Of a stretch of 64,000 nt of DNA, positions 20,066 through 31,665 are shown piece by piece. The notes under the pieces are model-generated. The model ran no database searches. It saw only the letters and a list, made by a program, of their open reading frames with translations, and was not told the DNA's origin. The stretch comes from Klebsormidium nitens (taxonomy: Eukaryota; Streptophyta; Klebsormidiophyceae; Klebsormidiales; Klebsormidiaceae): contig DF237034.1 of assembly GCA_000708835.1 (NCBI GenBank), positions 1 to 64,000 on the forward strand, given 5' to 3'. The translations under genes were made by a program, and so were the position numbers. The stretch's first letter is position 1. The number at the start of each line of letters is the position of its first letter.

Positions 20066-22559
20066 ATGACGAGAAGCTTGCAGTCTCATCAACCGTCAGA
20101 GATCGCAGGGTGGCCGACCCTGTGTCGTGCAGGCGGCCCCCCCGGCGCGGACCTGCCGGCCATGCTGCGCAGCACGGGGTTCCGCGGGTCGGGCCCGCGC
20201 AGCCGCGTGCAGGCGGTGCTCTTCGAGAAGGCGCTCACACTGAGCGACACCAGCCACCTTGGCAGGATCGTCCTCCCCAAGGTCCGCCGCCCCGCGCTTC
20301 CCAGCAATCCAGCGCCGCTTCTGGATCGCTTCTGTCCGAACGGCCCCTCCGTCGACATGCTCTTCATAAAAACAACGAAATCTGTGTAAAGTCGGACAAC
20401 AGACTCATCTACTCCGTAGGTGGATACGAGCAAAGCAGTTGTGTTTTGCGCAGGGCTGTGCGGAGAAGTACCTCCCCCCCATGGACGAGAAGGAGGGCCG
20501 CCCCATCGTGATCGAAGACAACTACGGCGCGCGCTGGTGCTTCCGCTATCGGTAGGGCCCCCGCAACGCCGCTGTTGCAACGGAAACTTCGAGTGGCGGC
20601 GTCTCCTACCATCAGGGCTCTGCCTTTAAGGACGAGTTTTAGAGTTCTGTTTGAGCAAGCGAAGCTGGTGCTACTGCATTTTTGCCTGCTTTTTCGCGGG
20701 ATTGGGTGGAAGGTGAATCAGTCGAATGTGCCCTTAGGGCTGCTTGCGCCGTTTGGGATTTGACGCAGGTACGTTGTGGCGGCTGCAGGTTCTGGCCGAA
20801 CAACAAGAGCAAGATGTACGTGCTGGAGCACTCGGGGGACTTTCTGCGCGCGCACAGGCTGCGGGTGGGCGACGTGGTGCAGTTTTGCCGGTCCGAGCTG
20901 GGGCACCTGGTGAGTAGATGGGGGTGGGGGTCGGGCCGCTGTGCAGGCCGCGACTGCGCTCTGCGAAAGCAAAGGGCGTCTTGAAAATGACGTTTGTCAA
21001 ATATTTACACCCTGCATCCACGATGTTGCGCAAAGAAGAAGGCCGTTGGATCGACCTACACAGGCAGAGATCGAATGGTCGTCCTCAATTTTCAAAGGAC
21101 ACGTTTTTGTGTAACACTTTGTGTTTTCAAAAGCACGAGATGCTGATTCAGATGCGGCAGACAGTGACGGCGAGCAATTCTCATGCAGATCGTGCAGGGC
21201 AAGAAGGAGGCGGCGCGCCAGGCTGCGGGCCTGGCTCCCGGCGGCGCCTCGCCGCGGGCTGCCCCTCTGCGGGCCCCCCGCGAGCTGCGGCCCCCCACCT
21301 GCAAGCGCTCCCCAGCTACAAGCCGCCCGCGCAGGCGCGGCGCGCGGGGCCCGCTAATCCCCCACCCCGGCGTGGCCAGCTTTGACGAGGTGCGCGCCAG
21401 GGCACGCGAGGTCAGCATGACATCAGAGGAGCTGCTGAGGAGCTCCCGGGAGATCCGGGCAGAGATGCGGGCCTCTCTTGCGCGGAAGGAGGGCGGGGGC
21501 GTCTGCTCAGCGGCGCCGTATGGATCCGACGAGGCGGACGAGCAGCAGTTCGAGGCGGACCCGCAGAAGGAGCAGCGGCAGGGCAACCACGAGGAAGAGG
21601 AGGAAGAGCAGCTGCAGGGGCCGGTGGGCGCGCCGGGGCTGTACGATCTCCGGGCCGGCTTCTCTCCGCCCCGGCCTCCGTCGGTGCCCCCCCTTACCGG
21701 TGAGGGGCCGTTCCGGCTTGCGTCGCTGTACCCCGCTCACCTGTATTCGGAGCTGGCCCGCAGCAGCTCCCCGGGCGCCGTGTACCAGCCCATCCCGCGG
21801 CCGACCCCGCACTACTTGGCGCCGCCTTGGAGCGGCGCACTGCAAGCCTCGTTGTTCCCCTGGGCGGGGTCGTTCGCAGGCACTCCGGGCTTTGGCCTCG
21901 AGACTGGGCCACCGGCGTTCGGGGGGGTCGGTCTGCCGCTGGGGGGATTCAATCTAGAAGCGGCCCCGCCCGACGTCACTTATGCTGGCTCTCATGAGCG
22001 TGACGAAAGAGAGACCCCCACGATGGGAGAGATTCACGAAGGGCGCTGGCAGCGTCCGGTAGATGCAGAGCGGGGGGAGGCCTCAGACGACTCGAGCAGA
22101 GAGCGGGCCGCAGGCAACTCGGAAGAAGGAGCACAGGCCGGTCAGGAGGCGGGCCGGGGCGACGCCGCTGCAACGATTGGAAGAGAACTGGACGAAGACA
22201 GGCACGGCGAGGTGAAGGATTCGGACGCGGACGGCAGTGCTGGCAGGGGTGCTGCGGCAAGTGGGGGCTTGCAAGCGATGCCTCGGGGGGCGGGGATGGA
22301 TGCCGTGGAGCACAGCCTGGCACTACTGAGCGGGAGGGGGGGCCGCGACATGGCCGAGGCGGGGGACGCGCAAGGTGGAGGGCGGGGTGCCAGAGGTGAG
22401 CGGCAAAAGAAGCCCGGCGGAGCTCCGCAACAAGGTTGGACTTCTGAGACCCACACTGAGAAGGGCTTAGACTGCGTGGATCAACAACCGTTCTTGAGTG
22501 GGACACCAGCTCCCTGTCCTAAGGCTCCCCTTTTTGCCGTCCTGACAGGCAAAGGGTGA
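20066..22559 (+). CDS. ABI3/VP1-like B3 DNA-binding domain protein
   Basis: Exons 20066-20281, 20454-20551, 20789-20909 and 21189-22559 are in phase (601 aa if the ATG at 20066 is the start). Together they encode a complete B3 domain: LFEKALTLSDTSHLGRIVLP, then GCAEKYLPPMDEKEGRPIVI, YRFWPNNKSKMYVLEHSGDF, and LRVGDVVQFCRSE ending in LIVQGKK. The strings LGRIVLPK and RFWPNNKSKMY followed by GDF are characteristic of the ABI3/FUS3/LEC2 branch, although LFEK and CAEKYLPP also recall VAL/HSI2. In land plants these bind RY-type elements. The remaining 450 residues are low complexity. The ATG at 20066 may not be a true start: a good acceptor (TGTGTCGTGCAG) ends at 20132 in the phase needed to continue from the homeodomain gene upstream. 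Confidence 0.8.
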
Positions 22560-24096
22560 AACGGATCACTTGGTCAGTAGCCGATAAATATCGTTATGTG
22601 CACTCCCACTTCACGTCAAATATCTTCTCCTGACTCCGCTTGACACCTTCCTTGTAAAGAGAAAATCTTAAGAGCAGCTCGACCGCGCTACTGAATGGCC
22701 ACGCGCTGCTGTGCCGCTCACAGACTCGGACTCGAATGAACAATTCTTTTGCATGATTTGTAGCTGATGGCTCCCCAAGCACCAGCGCAAACACGGAGTC
22801 AGCTGGCTGATGCAGCGCTTCTCAAAGCCGGTTATGGCATCATGCAAAGGTCAACGTTGGGCACCTGTGCGACACTAGGAAGGGAAAGGTTTGTTCCGAG
22901 GTATAGGGGGCAACTTTGTGCTGACAAAAGGTGTGTGCAGTGTTCTTCAAGAGAGATCCGATGGGGTATGTGCGGCCGTAGGTCATGAGTCAGGTGGCAG
23001 TGTGGAGGACCAGGGGTCTAGTGAGCCGTAAGAGAATTACGGGTGTCGAGCAATGAAACGCTGACAAATGTGCAATCAGAGGCCCAATGACATGAGTGGA
23101 ACTTGAAACACGTGAATTGATTGAATCAACATCGATCGAGTGGCCTCGGGCAACGTAAGCACATTGAATCTAAATGCATAACGACCTAACAATCTTATCG
23201 TTAGCCATTTTTCGCATGTCGATCAGCCAATTCGTCATACTTTCAAAGCTCGAGTGAGACTAAAGCTAGTCATGCAATGAAGGAAGCTAGTAGGATGTCC
23301 GAAGGGGTAAAAACATGGTACCCCCTTCAGTATCAGGTCACCTTCTGCCCTCTCTCTGGCTAGCACGGCGTGCATGCATTAATATGCATGTGAGACATCG
23401 ATGTCGATCTCACAAATACCATTATTACCATGAGATTCATTATTCCATGTAATGGATTATAAGGAGGGTAGCTAGGACGGATGATCTCGATATCTAAAAA
23501 CTGAGAAGGTCGACACGCCACGGGATCGCTTAGCTTGGATTCAGAGTTGAAACCTTATATTCGACCCCAATTCGATCAGCGTTTTCCTCAAATTCGACAT
23601 ATCGATGCAGTTGTGCTCAGTCAGCAACGTTCTTTGTAGCTTTCATTTGTTTCTCGAGATACTTAGTCGCATTCTTCAACTTATTATTGACCAAGTTCGT
23701 TTGTCAGTGAGACAGTATTCCCCTTCTCGACAAGCGCTCTTGATGAAAAAGGCAAGCAGTCTCATCTTTGCACTAAGCGTGATCTGAGAGTCTACTTTCT
23801 CCTCATGTTACGGATCGCCGCTGGTAGCAGTACTACTCCTTCTCGATATCCCAGGTGTCGACATTCTCAAAGACGCTCGCAATCTCTCCGACCTTTTCCC
23901 ACCAATCTGGAGGAGGCTCGGCATCTTGAGAGACAGCTACCTGCGGAGAAGAAACGAGAGAGCAACAAGCCAAATTCAACTTGACCTCGCTGTTACGACT
24001 TGACCTCGATGTACAAAAACTTAGCGAGATGCTACCGTGTGTGCCTGTTACCCGCGGTTGACCCGACTGCTTGTGAGACAGAGGGTAGTAAGTTGC
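22560..24096. other. Convergent intergenic region
   Basis: This lies between the 3' ends of the B3 gene (+) and PrimPol (-). It is more AT-rich than the flanking genes, with only short unremarkable open frames. It should contain both transcript ends; no gene or RNA is supported. Confidence 0.5.
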
Positions 24097-27000
24097 TCAT
24101 ACCCCGTGAACGAGAACCCGTTTCCTATCATCGCGTCCTCCCTCCCTTACCCGCTGTCTTTCCCCGTCTTGGTCGCTTGCGTGAGCGTGTGGCGGGGCGG
24201 GAGGGGTCCGCCGAAAGGCCTCGGGCAAGAGGTGCGGCGGCAGCGGACGGATCGAGAACCGAAAGTCTGCACGACAGGGCGCCCGAGGTGAGGCCCGTCC
24301 AGCCAATTAAACCGACCTGTGGTGCGAGGTGGCTGGTGAGTGCATACAGTGTCTCATTTACTGGATCGAGGCTGACGCAGCTGGTCGTGAATCCTCGTTC
24401 CCCAGCACAAGTGTGGTTGGCGCCCCTGGCCGTAAGGTGCTTTCTGGGGTGGGCCTCACCTCGGCAGTCGGGGTCGTGACACTTTTGGTAGTAGCCCGCC
24501 AGCAGGAAGTCCACCACGTACATCACTGCACAATCAAAGCCCCGCTGTAGGTGCGCAGGAGCACCAGGCAGCGCAAAGGCACGGCAGCTTACCCAATTTG
24601 TCATTTACCAGAGAACAATAGGAACAGGCCTCGCTGTCAAGAGCGTGCATTTTGCTGCAAAGGCGAGCCCACGACTGTTGCGACAGCTGACCGTTGTTAC
24701 TCTTGTGCTGGCGGCCGATGCGCTCGCAGTAGCGGTTGTTGTCGATGTTGAACACCAGCACGCCGCGCTCTTCAAACAGGGACCAGTTGCGCAGCCGGGC
24801 TGATGGCGGCAACAATGGAGAGCGGACGCATGAGAACCCCGATCAAAGCAGGCAGCGTGCGCCAGGATGGCGGTGCCACATACAACGAATTGCTCCATAA
24901 GGCCACTCAAAAAGAGCAGACGGTGCCTTTCGAAGACAGAATTTGCGCATCCACCGCTTGCGGGCGTGCACCCACCTGGGGTGTCGTCCCCGGTGGCCAT
25001 GTCCTGGATGAAGGCGTCCACCGCGGGGAAGGGCGACGCCTCGGCCACCCGGCTGGCCTTGACCACCGTGCTTCGGGCAGGACCGGGGCGAGCGCCGACC
25101 TCAATCTGACGCAGGTAGCCGGAACAGGTTTCAGAATGAGCAATGCACTCAGCAACCGACCGTCTCAAGCGTTCATCAGTCCTTGCATGCTGAGTGCCCC
25201 GAGAGAAGCGAGAGAACGTCACTGGTGCTCACCTCGTCGAAGACCGTCAGCAGGGTGGCACCGTGGAAGCCGCCAGGAGGACAGATGAGGGCCGAAAAGA
25301 AGACCTCCCGCTCTGCCTGCAACACAACCGAGACAGTTATTAGCAGGAGATCAGCCTTACCGGAGTTACCTCGCCCCTCTTAACGAGCATGTTTCTGCGA
25401 CCTATGCTGGCCCCGTCTTGCCCTGGAATTGTAGAATCTTACATAGTGATTCCAAAATAGCAGGCCTTTCCATATAACAATTATGAAGACAACCATTCTT
25501 AGGAGTGCTTAAAGTCGCAGATAGTCACAGACTTCAACCAGATTCTGTGTAATAGCAGGCCAAGACAGACGAAGGCCAACTCTTGTAAAGCTTCAGACCG
25601 TCACATAATTTAGCGATGGGGGTGCGAGGCTGCTGGTGAGCTCACCAGGTTCTTGCACTTGAAGCGCGGGGTGGGCAGCAGGCGTGCCTTCTTGCCGTAC
25701 TTGCTCGAGAAAGGCAGCCGGAAGGCGCGGTTGCGGCTGTAGACGGCCTCGTCAATCAGCAGGCTGGACGGCCACTCCCCAGCTGCGCCCGTGGCCTCCC
25801 CCGGCTTCCACACAAACAGCATGGCGCAGGAGGGGTCGGTGTCGCGCATGGCGCGCAGGTGGCTGCAGAACTGCGGCAGTTGGAGGACCATCAGAGAGAA
25901 GAGAGTGCCAGCTCTTTGTCACCGAAGTAGTCCCAAACCACTGGGCGAAACTTGCGAAATCAGTTGTGTCGAGTGGATATCATCGTTTAGTGGCAGGTTG
26001 TAGGAAAGAACCAGAAGAAGCTCAGATGGTGACACATGGTATTGTCATGAGGAGGAGTGCACTGACCTTTTTGATGAAGGCGCCCACGTGGGCATTGCTT
26101 TTGAAGCCATGCCCCGGGAGAGGCGCAATGAGATGCCGGGAGAATTTCTCTGCGCACGAGCAGCACGCTGTAAGTGCAACCTTTCAAATCTTCCAGCCGT
26201 TGCCCCTGGGGCCCTCTGACCTTTCAGTCGTCATTGCTCCTCATTCAACCGGCACTCGCCGTAAGTTCTCCCGCCCTGGCCCCGCGCTCACCGTCTGTGG
26301 AGGAGTCCAGCTCCACAAGGGCGTCCTCGCGCAGGGCCAGCCCCAGGTGCTCCTGCACGGCTGTGCTCAGAAGGCGCAGCAGGGCCACCATGAGTGGCTC
26401 GGCGTCCGCAGCGGGGTTGGGGCCCTTGAGGTACTCCAGGTCTAGGTACAGGTGGCATGCGCAGCCCTGGATGTGGAAGCAGAACATTGCATGGGCAACA
26501 CAAAAGACTATAAGTGGGTTGCGTGAGTGGGCTTGCTTTTGTCAATTGCAAGGCTTGGACTGGACGGTCCTGCCACCCTAATTCCAAGGCCTTGCTCGCG
26601 CACAAAATGGTTACGGGGCCTAGGGGAGCACTTCCGTGGGTGGCATTGACAAGAACAGCATGCCAGATGATGGAACTCTGGCTTGCAACGCAAATCTCTT
26701 CAAGCTTGATTGAAGACGGGCGTCAAACTCACCTCTCGTATTATCTCATAGTAGTGCTGGTGGCCTGGCAGCATGCGCTGGTACCTGCAGTTGAAAACCA
26801 CCCTCTGAAACTTAGCAATTTTACGGTTGACAGCTACTTCTATGTTTGTCACTACTTTGAAAGTGAGCTGCTGGTTAACAGCATCCATGTGTTGGGTCTT
26901 AAGTGTCGCTCTGAACTTCCAAAGTGGCGAAGGGACTTGACAAGAAGCCTTTCCAAGTAGCCCAGCCAACCACTGGCGTGCTCACCTCTGCCAGAAGACG

Positions 27001-27721
27001 TCAAGTGTGGTGACCAGGAAACGGCGCCTCCCTGTGGCGGAGTCCTCAAATGTGAGGACAGCCAGCCGATCGGCATCAGCATTCTGGGCATCATGGGCGT
27101 CAGCAAACTTGAATGCCATCTCCTGTGTTGGGAAGATCTGCCACACTGCAGCCCTGTAGAAACAGCCAACAGGAAAAACAGTCAAGGCTAACAAAGGCCC
27201 CATCAAGGAATACCAAAATTATCTTCTCAGTCGATCCCTGCTGTACACATACAGCTTCCCTCCTTGATGGAAGAAGATACAGCGGCAATGCTGCAGCAGA
27301 TTGAGTTATTAAGCGCGGCTGACCTTGCTAGTCGCTGCCTCCGAGCTTCTTCTTCTGCTAGTATGAAGTTTTTGTTGGCAGAGGCGATCTGTTTCAAAAG
27401 GGCATGCCACTGTGTCGACGTGCTTCTCTTGCCGTAGAACTTCTGACCACCGAGCGACTTCTTGCAGCGAGCCTGGAGAGCCGCGGATGCATCTCCAGCA
27501 GCGTCACCTGCAGCCCCTGGCTTGCATTCATTCTGTACTACAGGAGAGCGGCAGGATTCTACGCTTGCCGCAGATCTTGCTGCAGCGGCATATCCTGAAC
27601 CACTTGACTTGGTCTTCTCACTTGCTTTCAACCGTGCCCGCTTGCCCGCCCTGTAACAATCAAGCAGCTCACTTGCTTGCTTACTTGAAAGAGGTGCATC
27701 CCCTCCTGCCTCGCTTGCCAT
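24097..27721 (-). CDS. PRIMPOL: PrimPol, DNA-directed primase-polymerase
   Basis: Eleven minus-strand exons add up exactly to 552 aa (human PrimPol is 560): 27721-27324, 27153-26986, 26784-26733, 26466-26292, 26149-26067, 25870-25646, 25316-25233, 25105-24976, 24799-24692, 24525-24460, 24266-24097. The archaeo-eukaryotic primase core is intact. The DxE metal motif is LYLDLEY (Asp215, Glu217). The SxH motif is DEKFSRHLI (Ser268, His270). The third acidic site is in LLIDEAVYSRNRAFRL (Asp332). The zinc knuckle ligands Cys463, His470, Cys490 and Cys495 have the same 7/20/5 spacing as human Cys419, His426, Cys446, Cys451, within NRYCERIGRQHKSNN and YYQKCHDPDC. Known family role: repriming of stalled forks and bypass of lesions in nucleus and mitochondria. 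The C-terminal tail after the zinc knuckle is short and basic. The ATG at 27721 is in an open frame with typical FYGKRS and WHALLKQ strings downstream. Confidence 0.93.
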
Positions 27722-28635
27722 TTGTGCTTGTCTTCGTCGTGCAGGTGTGCCGGCATGTTCCTACGTCGTCTCAATTGCATATTAATATTATGATCAATGC
27801 AGCCTTTCGAAGCTAACGCAGGGTTGCACGGTGCCGCGCTGCACAGCTAGATTTCTCCCAGTGCTTGCAAGTTGCCAGCCAGCGTGGGGGTTGCAAAGCA
27901 CTCCCCCAAAATTGCCAGACGGTACATTTCACGTTGTCATCTGCCGCCAAACAGACGGTCCGGGAGGATGCAATTTGAACCGTCAGATGATGATATCTAA
28001 GACTCAATCTGCCACGTTCACTAGTCGTCGACGACCGTCCGATCGGTCCGACGGCCTCCACCAAACGATAACGTTTGTATCATACTAAGAGCTGCTAACT
28101 TTTCCTGCGTCATACCTTACAAGCAGGATAAAGCTTACTGGAGGCTGCGAAGAATGAAGAGTTGAGGAAGAGATGAAGATAATCACATCGAGTCGTGGTA
28201 CTCGACAAACAGCCAAGATCGGCTTCAACCTTGTTGAGCTTATCTTCAAGGAGTTTTCTGAAGACTTTCTCATGGGGATCATCGCACGTGACAAGCAGGG
28301 GCGCAGTACCCTGTTTGATATTACGATAGCCTACAATCATTGAGATCATTCCAAATTCACTCATTGCACGACTCTGTACGCTTTTGTAGGTTTCATATGA
28401 CGATGTACTCAGTCGCGTCAGGATCACATGAGACAAACTAAGAACAGACTAGCAGACTTTGCTTGCAGCCGTCCTTGCCCTATGCTGTACACCGCCAGGA
28501 TGAAGGTTATATTGGAAGCAACGTCCAGCTTCAATAGGTGAAGGATCTTTTCTTTCCTTAGATACTGGTACAGTGGGCTTGTAAACCATCAACCGATTTT
28601 CACATTATCACTTTTCAAGGCATCCGAGTTGCGAG
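27722..28635. other. Region upstream of PrimPol
   Basis: This contains the PrimPol promoter and the 3' region of the dehydrogenase gene, both minus strand. A 108-codon open frame (28110-28436, minus) begins with TTG and has no recognised motif. I see no supported gene. Confidence 0.45.
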
Positions 28636-31600
28636 CTACGCATTCGCATCCTCGACGCCCTCCTCAACGCTCACGACCGGCTCGTACCCAAGCTCCCTCC
28701 GGATCTTGGAGTCGTCTATCCGAACGTCCCGTCCGATGAGCGCCAGGTCCTGCCGGCCGATCAGCGGTTCCCTCGTGACTCCGTATCCTAGCAGCGGCAC
28801 GTTTTCCAGGGCGGACTCGCGGTACCAGAGCAGCCAGAAGGGCACGGTCGCCGTGGGCTGCTTCACGCCCGGCTGAGAGGCCACGTACTGCAGCAAAAAG
28901 TCCTTGAGCAGCCGGGGAGGGCCGTCCGTCACGAAGTATACCTGCCCGCCTGCAAGCAACACAGGGCGTGCTTCTTGAGTGAGGCGTCGCCCATGGAACG
29001 CGCTTGTCCAAAACAGAACGAAGCGGCTGTTATCAGGAAGATGGGCCGGCACTTCGCATCGGCAAGCTTGACGTCCCTCACCGGGCAAAATTCATAACTG
29101 CTGCAACTCTAAAGAAATGACAGACGGTGATGATGATCAGAGGCACCGAGACAGACTGAAAAGACACATGTATCACAAAATTTGAGAGTCCCTCCGCTTT
29201 GATTATGTCTGGCTCCTGCTCCGCGGACTTGGCCTGTAGCATCCTGGTCACTAAGAACCTTGAATCCTTCTGACATGCCAGCATCTCAACGATCAAGAGA
29301 TTGTTCCAACGGTTTCATGTCGATTAGACAACATGTCGAGATCAAAGTCGTGACGGTTTCCGCCACGTGTGCATAGGAAGTTCTTCCAGATCCAATAACT
29401 CTTCCCAGCCGCTTGCGAATCCACAGGAATAATTACCGATGGGTTTTGCAGAAGAAGATCGCCCTAGTTTGCTTTAAACAAAGGAGCAAGAGCCGTGGCC
29501 GCTGGGGCTGACCTCTGCCCCGTGCCTGTGCCGCCAGGCGCAGCGCGTGGCAGACGTTGATGACGTGGCTGGTGGAGGAGACGGCGAGGGGCGTGATCCA
29601 GCGCCACGACCCGTCGTTGAACTGCTGCGTCAGCGTCGGCCGCATCACGCTGTCGCCCCGGCCCCACACAAAGCGCGGTCGCACCACCACCGCTGCACAG
29701 AGACCAGCGGACGTCAAGAATAAAGGATGGTGGAGGATGGCCGGGCGATGGGGCTTGGAAACATCAACGAGGGCTTGTAGGTAGTGAACCGGCTCTCGGC
29801 CCAATCGACTCGACTTCCTTTTCACCACACCACAAGGATTCACTGGGAATCGACTGGATTTCGAACGAGGTTCAGAGTGCAGGAATCGAACGACGCCTCG
29901 TTCTGCAGTCTGAAAGACAGCCCAAATCCACTCCGAAAACTTTCACAGCGAGCAGAAACAGCGCTCTACGAGCAAGTTGAAGGCAAACTTTTCCAAGCAT
30001 GTACACGTCAAGCATTCTCTGGACAGTTTTGTGCTGAAATGCACATGTGAGCATGAAAGGGCGTACTTTCAAAGTCGGGCGGCGAGTTGGCCTGCAGCAC
30101 GAGCTTCTCCGCCTCGGCTTTGCTCCGGGAGTAGGGGGCCCAGGGGGGAGGATCCACGGGGGTGGTCTCGTCCACCGACCCAATGGAACCATCGGCCTGC
30201 AGACAGGCAGGCGAGAAGCAGGGCGGACGTCAAGCAAGCAAGACTTAGCAAGCAAGACTTCTTTGCTGCATCGAAGATCGCTACGAACTGAGTATTTACA
30301 CTCGTAGAGATCATAAAGCAAAGACTAGTTCTCGACGGTAGGCAGAGAACTACGATGACTTACGAAGCTTTCAAACACGTATTGCCTTCGTGCACCTTTG
30401 TTGGATCTTTCAAAGTTTGAGGAACAGAAACAAGGCTGACCATTTGTGGACGATAAGACAAAATACAAGAAGTATCCGAAAACGTGACGGGAGAAGCCCA
30501 AAAGCAGTGACTTTTGAAAGACCAACAAGAAGAGCTTGCTACACATGAGATATAACAGACAGGACACGTTCCCTTGTCGATCAGTTCCTGGAAGCAAGGA
30601 GGTCACGACGGATCCAATCACAGTTTTGTTACACAGTTGTCCTCTTTCAACCCCGAGTGGCTAGTCCTACCAGCTCGAGGCCCTTCTTGAAACAGGCTCA
30701 GAGCCGCCGTACCTTGACCAGGACTGCTTCCGAGCTGATGAACACGAACTGGGCCACCCCCGCAGCCCTTGCCGCCGCCAGAGTGTTCCTGGTGCCCTCC
30801 ACCGTAATCTTTTGGAAATCAGAGTAGGGGCCCCAGCCGTCGATCTTGGCGGCAGCGTGAATGACGACGTCACACCCCTGCATGCCTGCACAAGAGTTCA
30901 TCAAGCAGGAGGTGAAACTGTTTTGAAGCACTAGCATACCTTTTGCCGAACAACTCAAACTTGATATAAGCTCATGTGCAAGAAGCCATTGAAATACAGA
31001 GTGGCAAATGAGACAGCACCAGCCACGCCAGTGAAGAATTGCATACCGAGGATTATGGGGCCACCAAAAGGAGATGTATGAGGTGGTCATCCTGGCGGCA
31101 CACTGGGCCTGTCCAGGTGTGAGAAGAGCCTCTGGGTTTCCAATGTAGCGTCATTGCACATCTACCAATACAGGTCAGCTCAAAACGTCAGAGAGCGTCA
31201 ACTCACCCCAGTAGTCTAACGGATGCATCCAGGGGACCAGCATGCATCTCTTCTGGCATCCTTTTCTGCATCTCTCTTCTCACCTTTTTTAAGCACATCT
31301 TCCGCTGTCAAGTCCCCTCGCACAATCTCAACAGTCCCCACCTCCGGCCGCTTGCCGTTTGGTGGCAGGCCTTTGGTGGGGACCACATCGCTGGCCTTCC
31401 TGATCTTCTCATCGGCAGCCGAGCTGCGCGACAGGGCCACCACCGAGTCCCCATGGTACCTGAGGAAGGGGGTCAGCTGCGTCCCAATGAACCCAGACGC
31501 GCCTGTCACAAACACTTTCATTGTGCTCATGCACACAACTCTTCCAGAGCTGGTCCTCACCAAGGTTCTAGTATTGCACCCTGGCCCTAGAAAGACGTCT

Positions 31601-31665
31601 AAATATGACCTTCTACTGAAGAGCCTGATTACCTGACCGCAGCTACCAACATGTGACGCCTGCAT
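28636..31665 (-). CDS. Extended short-chain dehydrogenase/reductase (NAD-dependent epimerase / 3beta-HSD type)
   Basis: Five minus-strand exons (31665-31284, 30885-30713, 30196-30067, 29692-29513, 28949-28636) give 392 aa in phase. The Rossmann nucleotide-binding motif TGASGFIG is at residues 54-61. Next come CDVVIHAAAKIDGWG and ITVEGTRNTLAAARAAGV with FVFISSEAVL. The active-site YxxxK is PYSRSKAEAE (Tyr207, Lys211). The segment VVVRPRFVWGRGD matches the RPxxVYGPGD pattern of extended SDRs. The product should be a soluble NAD(P)-dependent sugar-nucleotide, sterol or flavonoid-type oxidoreductase; the substrate cannot be told. The first 45 residues are basic and Ser-rich and could be an organelle transit peptide, or translation could start at the second Met (MSTMKVF, ATG at 31530). 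Confidence 0.85.

Noticed and set aside
28110-28436. 108-codon minus-strand open frame
   Set aside because: It starts with TTG, is AT-rich, and has no recognised domain.
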